Assembly: GCA_002305255.1 (NCBI GenBank)
Contig: DBQN01000085.1
Span: forward strand, 1-5,814
Direction: 5' to 3'
DNA length: 5,814 nt
DNA from: Firmicutes bacterium UBA1393
GTDB lineage: Bacteria > Bacillota > DTU025
This document shows, one piece after another, positions 1 to 5,814 of this stretch. Every line of letters begins with the position of its first letter. The first letter of the stretch is position 1. A program made the position numbers and the translations under genes. The notes under the pieces were generated by a model, which saw only the letters and a list, made by a program, of their open reading frames with translations, did not search any database and had not been told where the DNA came from.

Positions 1-63
1 CCCCTGAGGGTGCGGAATATGGGCATTGACTGCAAACTCCACCGGGTAGACATGGGAGCGTGA
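1..63 (+). other. Possible C-terminal tail of an upstream gene (open frame to window edge)
   Basis: The reading frame from base 1 is open for 20 codons and closes with two consecutive TGA codons at 61-63 and 64-66. It shares the frame of the methyltransferase that starts at 70. The other two frames on this strand hit stops at once (5-7 and 27-29). If real, an upstream gene would end 6 bases before the next GTG, an operon-like arrangement. Twenty open codons in GC-rich DNA can easily arise by chance, and the predicted tail (ending VDMGA) is not recognisable, so this is only a possibility. Confidence 0.2.
54..58 (+). promoter_or_regulatory. Weak Shine-Dalgarno for the methyltransferase
   Basis: GGGAG lies 11 bases before the GTG at 70. 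It is weaker and further away than the six-G tracts before the two leftward genes. It matters for the start choice because in-frame TGA codons at 61-63 and 64-66 exclude any earlier start, leaving GTG 70 as the first candidate. The next in-frame GTG, at 109, has no clear Shine-Dalgarno. Confidence 0.35.
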
Positions 64-69
64 TGATAT

Positions 70-789
70 GTGACTGACTGTAGGGCTCTGAGCAGTGTCA
101 TCAAGACTGTGTCATTCACCGTTGTGTCAAGTCTGCTGCTGTTCGTGTCGGCCGGCCGCCTGGACTGGGCTATGGGCTGGGCGTACGCGGGCCTGTCAAT
201 CGCAGGCGTGGCCGCGAGTTGCCTCGTGATCGGTCCTGATCTGCTGGCAGAGAGGTCCGGTGTTGGGGAAGGCGCGACCGCCGGCGACGTGCTGCTAGCG
301 CTGGTCATGGCAAGGCTGGGGCCTGCGGCCATCGCCGTCACGGCCGGGCTCAACCTGCGCCTCGCTCCGTCCACGATGCTGGGCTCGGCGGCGACGGCGG
401 CCGGCGGCGTCGCCTCCGGCCAGCTCCATTGGACGCAGTGGCTCGGCATTGCTCTTTTGCTGGTCAGCTACGTGTTCGTGCTGTGGGCTATGGCGACGAA
501 CAGGTTCTTCTCAGGCGTCATGCGCATCCAGCGCGAACGGGGGCACTCCGTGGTGACGAGCGGCCCCTACGCCATCGTGCGTCACCCGGGCTACGCAGGC
601 TCCGTGCTGAGCTGCCTAGGGGCGCCCATGATGCTGGGGTCTCCGTGGGCGGAAGTGCCGGCTGCGCTCACTGTAGTCGCCATCGTGGTCCGCACTGCCT
701 TGGAAGACCGCACATTGCGGGCGCAGCTCCCCGGCTACGTCGCCTATGCGCGCAAGGTGAGGTATCGCCTGATACCAGGGGTATGGTAG
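70..789 (+). CDS. Membrane methyltransferase of the ICMT/PEMT superfamily
   Basis: This 239-residue integral membrane protein belongs to the bacterial isoprenylcysteine carboxyl methyltransferase-like family, small-molecule or lipid methyltransferases that use S-adenosylmethionine at the membrane. The bacterial substrate is generally unknown and nothing here reveals it. Seen in the sequence: hydrophobic segments at about 11-28, 34-55, 73-93, 122-142 and 177-210. The family's C-terminal signature is intact: TSGPYAIVRHPGY at 163-175, with the RHP triplet at 171-173; a conserved acidic pair in LEDRTL (E212, D213); and LPGYVAYARKVRYRLIPGVW at 220-239. NRFFSG at 144-149 and ERSGVGEG at 61-68 also look family-typical. 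The family assignment is secure, but an enzyme name is not. Start: GTG at 70 is the only early choice, since two in-frame stops lie just upstream. It overlaps an ATG at 68 that is immediately followed by TGA. The gene converges on the barrel gene and ends with TAG 20 bases before the hairpin at 809-838. Confidence 0.9.
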   Translation: MTDCRALSSVIKTVSFTVVSSLLLFVSAGRLDWAMGWAYAGLSIAGVAASCLVIGPDLLAERSGVGEGATAGDVLLALVMARLGPAAIAVTAGLNLRLAPSTMLGSAATAAGGVASGQLHWTQWLGIALLLVSYVFVLWAMATNRFFSGVMRIQRERGHSVVTSGPYAIVRHPGYAGSVLSCLGAPMMLGSPWAEVPAALTVVAIVVRTALEDRTLRAQLPGYVAYARKVRYRLIPGVW

Positions 790-798
790 AGGGCGTGT

Positions 799-838
799 GG
801 CAAAAGAACGGTTCCGCGCCTTCGCAGGCGCGGAACCG
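799..838 (-). terminator. Rho-independent terminator of the protease-barrel operon
   Basis: Bases 809-821 (CGGTTCCGCGCCT) and 826-838 (AGGCGCGGAACCG) form a perfect 13-bp GC-rich stem around the four-base loop TCGC. Read leftward, the stem is followed at 808-799 by TTCTTTTGCC, a proper T-rich tail, so the element should terminate transcripts coming from the barrel gene 75 bases upstream. Read rightward, the stem is followed by CCCGGTCTCG with no T tract. It may still slow or protect the end of the methyltransferase transcript, but it is not a canonical terminator in that direction. Confidence 0.85.
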
Positions 839-912
839 CCCGGTCTCGATTTCGCCCGGCCGCCCGTCTCACCGCCCGGCCTTGCGAGCGATGTTTCCGG
901 CGGCCAGTCTCC

Positions 913-1830
913 CTAGAATGAGAAGCCCAACGAGATCCAGTGTGAATCGGGCAACTCGCCGGGATGGAACTGATACGCGTAGTCTATCCTGACTCCATGG
1001 ATGGCGAAGCCTGCGCCGGCGCTGAAGCCGAATGCCTTGTCGGCGTTGATGTTCGCTCCGGCTCTCAGGGCCACCATGGGTATGACCTGGTACTCTGCGC
1101 CCAGCCTGCCGGTGAGGTTGGTGATGTCGAAGTCAGCCGCCACCAGCAGTCCGGGGATGGGTTTCACCGAGGCGCCGACGGCGAACACCCTTTCGAAGGG
1201 GTCTTTGTGCCCACTCTCGAACTTGACTGAGCCCGCCACGTTGCGGGCGACTGCCCCGAACTTGAAGTCCAGTGCGCCCGGCAGGCTTACCATTGCCCCG
1301 ATATCGCCGGTTACGCCGTAACCGGAGTTGTCAGGCACGTTCTGCCCGTATACCTTGAGCGCGCCGCCGATAGCCGCCGGGCCGAAGGCGTAGGCGCCGC
1401 CAGCTGCGATGGCACCTTCCTGATACCCGAAGGACCCTGTGGGATTGCCCCACCCGTCAGTGCCCTGCACCGTCGATACCAGTCCGAACAGCGCGGCCCC
1501 TATGTTCGGCCGGGCGTAGCCAACTCCCATGTAGTTGCCTGCACCGAAGGCGTTGGAGTAAAGTGACGTGATGTTGTTGCCTTCCACGAACGCCAGGCCT
1601 GCGGGGTTGTAGTATATCGCATTGCCGTCATCGGCGACTCCCACGAACGCGCCGCCCATTCCCAGTGCCCTGGCGCCCATGCCCACACTGAACAGGGCTC
1701 CTGCGCCTGCAGACTCAGGGTTTCCTGATGCCGCCGCCGCCGCTGCTGACAAGCACAGTAGCATGGCGAGTACCGCGGCCAGCGCAGGCAGCACCGCCAG
1801 CGCACTCCAACGATTGCGTGTTGTTCTCAT
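913..1830 (-). CDS. PorV/PorQ-like (UPF0164 family) outer-membrane beta-barrel protein
   Basis: This 305-residue exported protein is probably an outer-membrane beta-barrel. Residues 1-35 form a typical signal peptide: basic MRTTRNR, a long Ala/Leu core, and an Ala-rich cleavage zone near AAAASG. Immediately after comes the family hallmark at 47-80: FSVGMGARALGMGG, then AFVGVADDGNAIYYNPAGLA. The remainder alternates Gly/Ala-rich amphipathic strands (for example 140-160, 187-200, 215-235 and 241-285). The protein ends DSHWISLGFSF, with the terminal Phe typical of barrels recognised by the BAM machinery. In Bacteroidota, PorV carries T9SS cargo from the translocon to the attachment complex; other relatives lack a known role. 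The gene sits 15 bases after a protease gene bearing a T9SS-like C-terminal domain, which supports a cargo-carrier role by inference. Start: the ATG at 1830 has a strong Shine-Dalgarno 4-6 bases upstream. It cannot be separated from PorQ or generic UPF0164 members by eye, so no gene symbol is given. Confidence 0.88.
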   Translation of the reverse strand: MRTTRNRWSALAVLPALAAVLAMLLCLSAAAAAASGNPESAGAGALFSVGMGARALGMGGAFVGVADDGNAIYYNPAGLAFVEGNNITSLYSNAFGAGNYMGVGYARPNIGAALFGLVSTVQGTDGWGNPTGSFGYQEGAIAAGGAYAFGPAAIGGALKVYGQNVPDNSGYGVTGDIGAMVSLPGALDFKFGAVARNVAGSVKFESGHKDPFERVFAVGASVKPIPGLLVAADFDITNLTGRLGAEYQVIPMVALRAGANINADKAFGFSAGAGFAIHGVRIDYAYQFHPGELPDSHWISLGFSF

Positions 1831-1834
1831 TGTG

Positions 1835-1843
1835 CACCCCCCT
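1835..1843 (-). promoter_or_regulatory. Shine-Dalgarno AGGGGGGTG of the barrel gene
   Basis: AGGGGGGTG lies four bases (CACA) before the ATG at 1830 and begins three bases after the TAA of the protease gene. It pairs with the 16S anti-Shine-Dalgarno as an A-to-G wobble version of AGGAGGTG. Together with the 15-base intergenic gap it indicates co-transcription with the protease and independent, efficient initiation of the barrel. Confidence 0.85.
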
Positions 1844-1845
1844 GA

Positions 1846-4800
1846 TTAGCGGCTGATCACGAGCCGCTGAATGTCAGATCTCACACCGTCCTCGGTGACT
1901 GAGTAGCACAGGTATAGCCCGTTTGGAAGCGCCCGGCCGCCCTTGTCGATGAGGGTCCACAGGAAGTACGACTCACCGGCAGCGAGGGCTTGTGAGAACA
2001 CCTGTCTACCTGCGATATCGTATACGTAGATGGTAGCCCCTCCGGTGGAGTTCACGAAGAAGTTCACCCAGTGACTGGCCGGATTGGGGCCGAGTGCGAG
2101 AGAGTTCGGGCCCACTACCGACACGTAGAACTCCTCGCTGTCACCGTAGCCGGCATAGCCTTCCTTCGATGCGATCACTCTCACGAAGTATGCACCGCTG
2201 GTGGGCAGCGACGTGAGGTTCCAGGTGTACGCCCCGTCATTGGGCTCATTCACAGTGATATGTTTCCAGCTCAGGCCACCGTCATTCGAGTAGGTAAGGT
2301 CTATCAGCAGAGGTTCGTCTAGAGCATCGACTGCCTCCCACAACACCGGTGCCGTGCCTACGTAGAGCTCGCCTTCGAGCGGCGACGTGACTGTCACCTC
2401 CGGCTTGGAGAGCCACTTCAGCGCGTTGTCTAGCAGCACCACACGGTGGATAACGGGAACGGGCTCAGGAGCATCACCCCTTGCCACGCCTTCAACGACC
2501 ACAACCGTTGGAAGGGCTTCGAACGCCACGGCCATGAACACCAACCTGTGACCGTCGCCGCTGAAGCTGAGGGCACATGGCTTGTCACTATCGTTCATGA
2601 GCACCGGCTTCGCCATGGCGTCGAGGGTCAGGCTGTCGGTCCAGTCATCGTAGTCGGCAGGGAACACCAGATACGTGCCGCCCGCGCCGCTGATCAGGCT
2701 GTCTTCGACACCCGTGACGTAGGCAGTGCCCACGTCGTGCTCCACATCGACTACATGCAGGTAGTCGGCGGCGAACTGCAATCCGTTTGACACCGACGAC
2801 TCAAGGCTGTACATGACCTCCTGACCAATCAAGAGCAGCCCTCCGCGATTCGTTAGGTAGCGCGCTATGACCTGGCACTCCTCATCGCTGAGCCCGCCGA
2901 TCTCGCCGCAGTTCCATACCACCCTGAAGCGCTCGAGCCCGGTGGAGTCATCGACCAGCAGACCTGAATCGATCTGCACATAGCCCTGCTCGAGAACGTC
3001 GAGGGCCTCGCTCAGCTGATAACCTGCATCGCCGTCGGGGTCCTCATCGAACACGTATACCACGTCGCCGGGTTCAACCACGACTACACTCAGCTCCACC
3101 TGTGTGTATTCACCGTCGACATCCTCCACCGTCAACAGGGCATTATGCACGCCCGGCGAATCGAAGGCTTTGTCGACTGAGGCTCCAGTGAGCGTCGTGC
3201 TGTCGCTGAACCGCCACTCAAAGGAGACTTCCTCTTCAGAGTCGATATCGTGCGCCGTCGCCCTGAAGCCGATCTCCTCGCCTACAAACGCAACACGCAG
3301 AGTAGACCACGCGCGCGTGATGGTGGGAGGCACGTTGATGTCTCCCATGAGGTAGTCATGTATCTTCTTCAGGAAGTAGACGGCGTTGTTCGGGTCATCG
3401 CCCACATCCGGCAGTTCGAGCCATGGCACCGTGCTGAACACGATGCGATAGTACTCGCTGGCGTACCTGAGTGCCGGCGTCACCTCCTCGTCGTAGTAAT
3501 CGATAAGGATGGGTCGGGCGTTAAGGTCGAGGTGGATCCAGTCTTCGAGGCCGAGGCCGTACACGGTGTCAAAGTCCATCCCGTCCGTTATGGGGTCGTT
3601 GTCGACGCCCACCCAGTTGCCAATGCCCAGGTAATAGGCGGCGTCGGACCAGAAGTCGCTCACATGCAGATACTCTCCGGCAAAAGGCGTCACGGCTCCG
3701 TAGTCGTAGAAGTAGTCAGGTGACAGCACCAGCAGTCTTCCGCCGTCATCGAGGAATCGCCCGAGGAAATCCGCCTGATCCGGGAGAATGGTGTCACTCC
3801 ATGAAAGGCCAGTATCCCACACCAGCATCCTGTCGTGGAAGTGATCCGGCAGGCCCAGCGGGAACCTGGAGTCCACCACCACTGCCTTCAGCCCGGCGGC
3901 GTCAGCGGCATTCAGGAAGTAGTCCTGCCACTCGTAGCCGCCATCGTCGTCCACGTACACGATGGTGCCGGGATTGGCCACCACGACCTGCACCGGCCAT
4001 TCAGCAGTGGAACCGTCTTTCGCACGGACCACCAACCGCACCAGGTATGCGCCTTCCTCCTCGAACACGTGGTTCGCAGTGAAGCCAACGGCCCAAGGCC
4101 CCGACAGTGAGGCGCCATCCCCGGACTCGGCTTCCTCCTCATCGAAGTACCACTCGGCCGACGCCACGTCCTGCGGGCGGTCTACGTAAGCCGTGAAGTT
4201 CACGGCCAGCGGAGCCGAGCCGAAAGTCGTATCGGCTGTGACCGACACCTCTACAGGGAACTGCAGATTTATGGCGTTGGCCAGGTTCAGCCTGCCGCCG
4301 GTGGTCATCTTGCCTGTGAAGGCAGGATTGCGATCAGCCGATCTCAGGATTATGTCCTTTATGGTCAGCCCGTCGCCATATAGCGGTATCGCCGGATGCT
4401 CAGCCGCCACAAGCGCCGCCGCCCCGGTTACGTGAGGAGTGGCCATGGATGTACCGGCCATCCAGGCTCCACCCGTTGGGGTGATGGACAGCACCCAATA
4501 GCCTGGTGCGGCAATGTCGACCGACTCCGCACCGAAGCACGAGAAGTTGACGAGGTTGTCATTCCAGTCGGACGCTGCCACTGAAATCACGTTGGGCAGA
4601 TCGTACGACGAAGGGTAGTGAGGGTAGAGATCGTTGTCGAGTCCTTCATTGCCCGCGGATGTGACGAACAGTATGCCTGAGTTGGCCATCGCCTGTTCCA
4701 GCAGCCCGCTGTAGCCACCTCCGCCCCAGGAGCAGTTGCAGACTTTCGCGCCCATCTGCGCAACGTAATCGACGGCCTTGAGGGCGTTCATCGTCGACCC

Positions 4801-5703
4801 GCTGCGGCCGTGGATGAACTTCGCCGACATGATCCTGGCCGTCCAGGCAACGCCGGTTCCACTAGCACTGTTGTTGCCGACTGCCCCTATGGTGCCGGCT
4901 ACATGCGTTCCGTGCATGTCGGCGTCGGGATCATCGTAGACCGACGCATCATCATTGGCGAAGTCCCACCCGTTGATGTCGTCGATGAAGCCGTTCCCGT
5001 CATCATCGATTCCGTTTCCGGCGATCTCACCCGGGTTGACCCAGATGTTGGCCTTGAGGTCAGGATGGGTCACCATTATGCCTGAGTCGATCACTGCCAC
5101 CAGCACGTCGGACGCATCGGTGCGCACGTCCCAGGCACGAACAGCGTCGATGTCGGCACCGGGCAGGCCCAGTTCATTGAACGCTCCTGAAGGGTGGAAC
5201 AGGCTGCCTGTGTTGTGGTATCCCCATTGCCAGTCGAACCAGGGATCGTTCGGCACCTCCTCAGGAAACCAGAGATAGTTGGGCTCAGCATGCTGCACGA
5301 ACCTGCTCGCCCCGTAGGTCGCAGCAGCATCCTCGACGACGACTCCCGCGGGAAGAGTGAGCCTGAACACCTCCACGCCTGAGCTCATCGTCAACGACTC
5401 CGCCACCTGAGCTCCCGTGGCGGCGTTCAGCGCCGCGAAGCCCAACGACGCATCGCGGCTCATAGTGCCCTCGACCATGAACTGAGGTTTGATGCTTACC
5501 AGCAACTCTCCTTCGACGTACTGCGCTTCCCCAGGCCCCCTGTTGACCGGGATTATCTCCTCCGCACCAGCCGCCAGTCGTGAACGTGCAGCAGAGGGCG
5601 GTGAAGATGGCACTGCCGGAGCTGCGCCAGCCGACGCCGCGGCCAGCAGCAGCACCGCTACGGCAGCATAGACCACACGTCTGAACATCGAACTCCTCGA
5701 CAC
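1846..5703 (-). CDS. Secreted S8 (subtilisin-family) serine protease with duplicated PKD-alpha/beta units and a T9SS/FlgD-like C-terminal domain
   Basis: This 1285-residue modular surface or secreted protease is numbered from the GTG at 5703. Order: signal peptide 1-27 (MFRR, hydrophobic core, likely cleavage after AGA at 25-27); fervidolysin-like propeptide about 59-145, ending HAEPNYLW, then NDPWFDWQWGYHNTG; S8 catalytic domain about 185-480. The triad is complete: Asp206 (AVIDSG), His264 (MHGTHVAG) and Ser419 (AGTSMATPHV), with oxyanion Asn352 (SAGNEG). An acidic loop at 229-248 (NGIDDDGNGFIDDINGWDF) looks calcium-binding. Then come PKD-like 483-577, alpha/beta module 578-787, PKD-like 788-878, second alpha/beta module 879-1099, Ig-like 1100-1199 (SNDGGLSW, NDGAYTW), and C-terminal domain 1200-1285 (GPNPAS, YVYDIAGRQVF, LPNGLYL, IQRLVISR), which resembles FlgD-Ig/T9SS sorting domains. 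The 28 codons open upstream are rejected as coding: no Shine-Dalgarno there, and poor GC at third positions. ATG at 5688 (GAGGAG four bases before) is the alternative start. Substrate unknown. Confidence 0.93.
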   Translation of the reverse strand: MSRSSMFRRVVYAAVAVLLLAAASAGAAPAVPSSPPSAARSRLAAGAEEIIPVNRGPGEAQYVEGELLVSIKPQFMVEGTMSRDASLGFAALNAATGAQVAESLTMSSGVEVFRLTLPAGVVVEDAAATYGASRFVQHAEPNYLWFPEEVPNDPWFDWQWGYHNTGSLFHPSGAFNELGLPGADIDAVRAWDVRTDASDVLVAVIDSGIMVTHPDLKANIWVNPGEIAGNGIDDDGNGFIDDINGWDFANDDASVYDDPDADMHGTHVAGTIGAVGNNSASGTGVAWTARIMSAKFIHGRSGSTMNALKAVDYVAQMGAKVCNCSWGGGGYSGLLEQAMANSGILFVTSAGNEGLDNDLYPHYPSSYDLPNVISVAASDWNDNLVNFSCFGAESVDIAAPGYWVLSITPTGGAWMAGTSMATPHVTGAAALVAAEHPAIPLYGDGLTIKDIILRSADRNPAFTGKMTTGGRLNLANAINLQFPVEVSVTADTTFGSAPLAVNFTAYVDRPQDVASAEWYFDEEEAESGDGASLSGPWAVGFTANHVFEEEGAYLVRLVVRAKDGSTAEWPVQVVVANPGTIVYVDDDGGYEWQDYFLNAADAAGLKAVVVDSRFPLGLPDHFHDRMLVWDTGLSWSDTILPDQADFLGRFLDDGGRLLVLSPDYFYDYGAVTPFAGEYLHVSDFWSDAAYYLGIGNWVGVDNDPITDGMDFDTVYGLGLEDWIHLDLNARPILIDYYDEEVTPALRYASEYYRIVFSTVPWLELPDVGDDPNNAVYFLKKIHDYLMGDINVPPTITRAWSTLRVAFVGEEIGFRATAHDIDSEEEVSFEWRFSDSTTLTGASVDKAFDSPGVHNALLTVEDVDGEYTQVELSVVVVEPGDVVYVFDEDPDGDAGYQLSEALDVLEQGYVQIDSGLLVDDSTGLERFRVVWNCGEIGGLSDEECQVIARYLTNRGGLLLIGQEVMYSLESSVSNGLQFAADYLHVVDVEHDVGTAYVTGVEDSLISGAGGTYLVFPADYDDWTDSLTLDAMAKPVLMNDSDKPCALSFSGDGHRLVFMAVAFEALPTVVVVEGVARGDAPEPVPVIHRVVLLDNALKWLSKPEVTVTSPLEGELYVGTAPVLWEAVDALDEPLLIDLTYSNDGGLSWKHITVNEPNDGAYTWNLTSLPTSGAYFVRVIASKEGYAGYGDSEEFYVSVVGPNSLALGPNPASHWVNFFVNSTGGATIYVYDIAGRQVFSQALAAGESYFLWTLIDKGGRALPNGLYLCYSVTEDGVRSDIQRLVISR
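2407..4257 (-). repeat. Internal duplication inside the protease: two PKD plus alpha/beta units
   Basis: Residues 483-787 and 788-1099 are two diverged copies of one unit, each a PKD-like beta domain followed by a Rossmann- or GATase1-like alpha/beta domain. Matching landmarks keep an almost fixed offset of 299-303 residues: VVDS 609-612 with QIDS 910-913; VW at 628-629 with VW at 929-930; GGRLLVL 654-660 with RGGLLLI 953-959; FAGEYLHVSD 674-683 with FAADYLHVVD 977-986; LDLNARPIL 725-733 with LDAMAKPVL 1027-1035; YRIVF 752-756 with HRLVF 1052-1056. Similarity is at protein level; the DNA copies are well diverged, so the duplication is old. The alpha/beta fold is inferred from the strand-helix pattern, and I see no nucleophile-elbow cysteine. 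Confidence 0.75.
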
Positions 5704-5814
5704 ATGTGTTCCCCCCTTGTGCTGTTGTCGGGCGGGTGCCGGCCGAGCGGAATCGGCAAGCGCCTCACTTGCAGGCCAAGCAGGCACTCGCGGCCGCGAA
5801 GCACGTCCCCGTCT
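5704..5814 (-). other. Leader region upstream of the protease; possible end of an upstream gene
   Basis: Apart from the Shine-Dalgarno, no convincing -35/-10 pair is visible. All three leftward frames are open at the window edge. The frame that stops at TGA 5767-5765 (tail FAAASACLACK) has almost all G or C at third positions, as real genes here do. A second frame, also GC-rich at third positions, runs on to a TAG at 5660-5658. The frame continuous with the protease has a much lower share of G/C at third positions, so it does not look translated. An upstream gene ending at 5765, 61 bases before the GTG, is possible but unproven; the promoter may then lie outside the window. Confidence 0.3.
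5711..5718 (-). promoter_or_regulatory. Shine-Dalgarno AAGGGGGG that sets the protease start
   Basis: AAGGGGGG lies seven bases before the GTG at 5703, the ideal distance, and matches the tract before the barrel gene. It places the start at this GTG, giving a short n-region (MSRSSMFRR) before the signal-peptide core. An out-of-frame ATG at 5705-5703 overlaps the GTG. Confidence 0.8.

Noticed and set aside
26..52. TTGACT at 26-31 and TAGACA at 47-52 as a promoter for the methyltransferase
   Set aside because: Spacing is only 15 bases, the -10 matches poorly, and transcription would begin about at the Shine-Dalgarno.
853..881. Nine-base direct repeat CGCCCGGCC (853-861 and 873-881)
   Set aside because: Short and GC-biased, single pair, no array or flanking element; chance is sufficient.
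429..992. 187-codon rightward open frame overlapping the methyltransferase and the barrel 3' end
   Set aside because: Arg/His/Ala-rich translation typical of an out-of-frame GC-rich shadow; it runs through the terminator and two recognised genes.
1837..1842. Six-G tracts in the ribosome-binding sites as phase-variable runs
   Set aside because: Six bases is short for slipped-strand variation, and both tracts are explained as Shine-Dalgarno sequences.
2446..3723. Rightward open frames of 114 and 157 codons (2446-2790, 3250-3723) antisense to the protease
   Set aside because: They lie opposite a continuous domain-rich coding sequence, have no Shine-Dalgarno or recognisable motif, and are expected in GC-rich DNA.
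5756..5772. GCAAG/CTTGC inverted repeat in the protease leader
   Set aside because: Only five base pairs with a seven-base loop; no operator or riboswitch can be supported.

Overview
The window looks like a piece of a GC-rich genome from an uncultured bacterium with two membranes. Two signs point in different directions. The gene at 913-1830 encodes an exported beta-barrel protein of the PorV/PorQ (UPF0164) type ending in phenylalanine, which needs an outer membrane. Both leftward genes, however, are preceded by strong Shine-Dalgarno tracts with six G's (AGGGGGGTG and AAGGGGGG), a style common in Bacillota. A diderm Bacillota lineage would fit, as would another deep diderm phylum. This is inference, because no phylogenetic marker is present.

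Layout: bases 1-69 are the short leader of a rightward gene, possibly including the tail of another gene. Bases 70-789 (+) encode a multi-pass membrane methyltransferase of the isoprenylcysteine carboxyl methyltransferase (ICMT)/PEMT superfamily. Bases 790-912 are a convergent intergenic gap. It holds a perfect 13-bp hairpin whose T-rich side faces the leftward genes, so it should end the leftward transcript. Bases 913-1830 (-) encode the PorV-like barrel and 1846-5703 (-) a 1285-residue secreted subtilisin-family protease. Bases 5704-5814 are the protease leader, with the Shine-Dalgarno and no clear promoter.

The protease and barrel genes are only 15 bases apart, protease first, and almost certainly form one operon. 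The protease runs: signal peptide, fervidolysin-like propeptide, S8 catalytic domain with an intact Asp-His-Ser triad, two copies of a roughly 300-residue unit (PKD-like domain plus an alpha/beta domain resembling the GATase1/ThuA fold), an Ig-like domain, and a C-terminal domain of the FlgD-Ig/type 9 secretion (T9SS) sorting type. In Bacteroidota, PorV is the outer-membrane shuttle for cargo bearing such C-terminal domains. The pair is therefore a plausible cargo-plus-carrier unit for surface display of a protease. The methyltransferase is on the opposite strand and shows no functional link to this pair.

No RNA genes, mobile elements or CRISPR arrays were seen.
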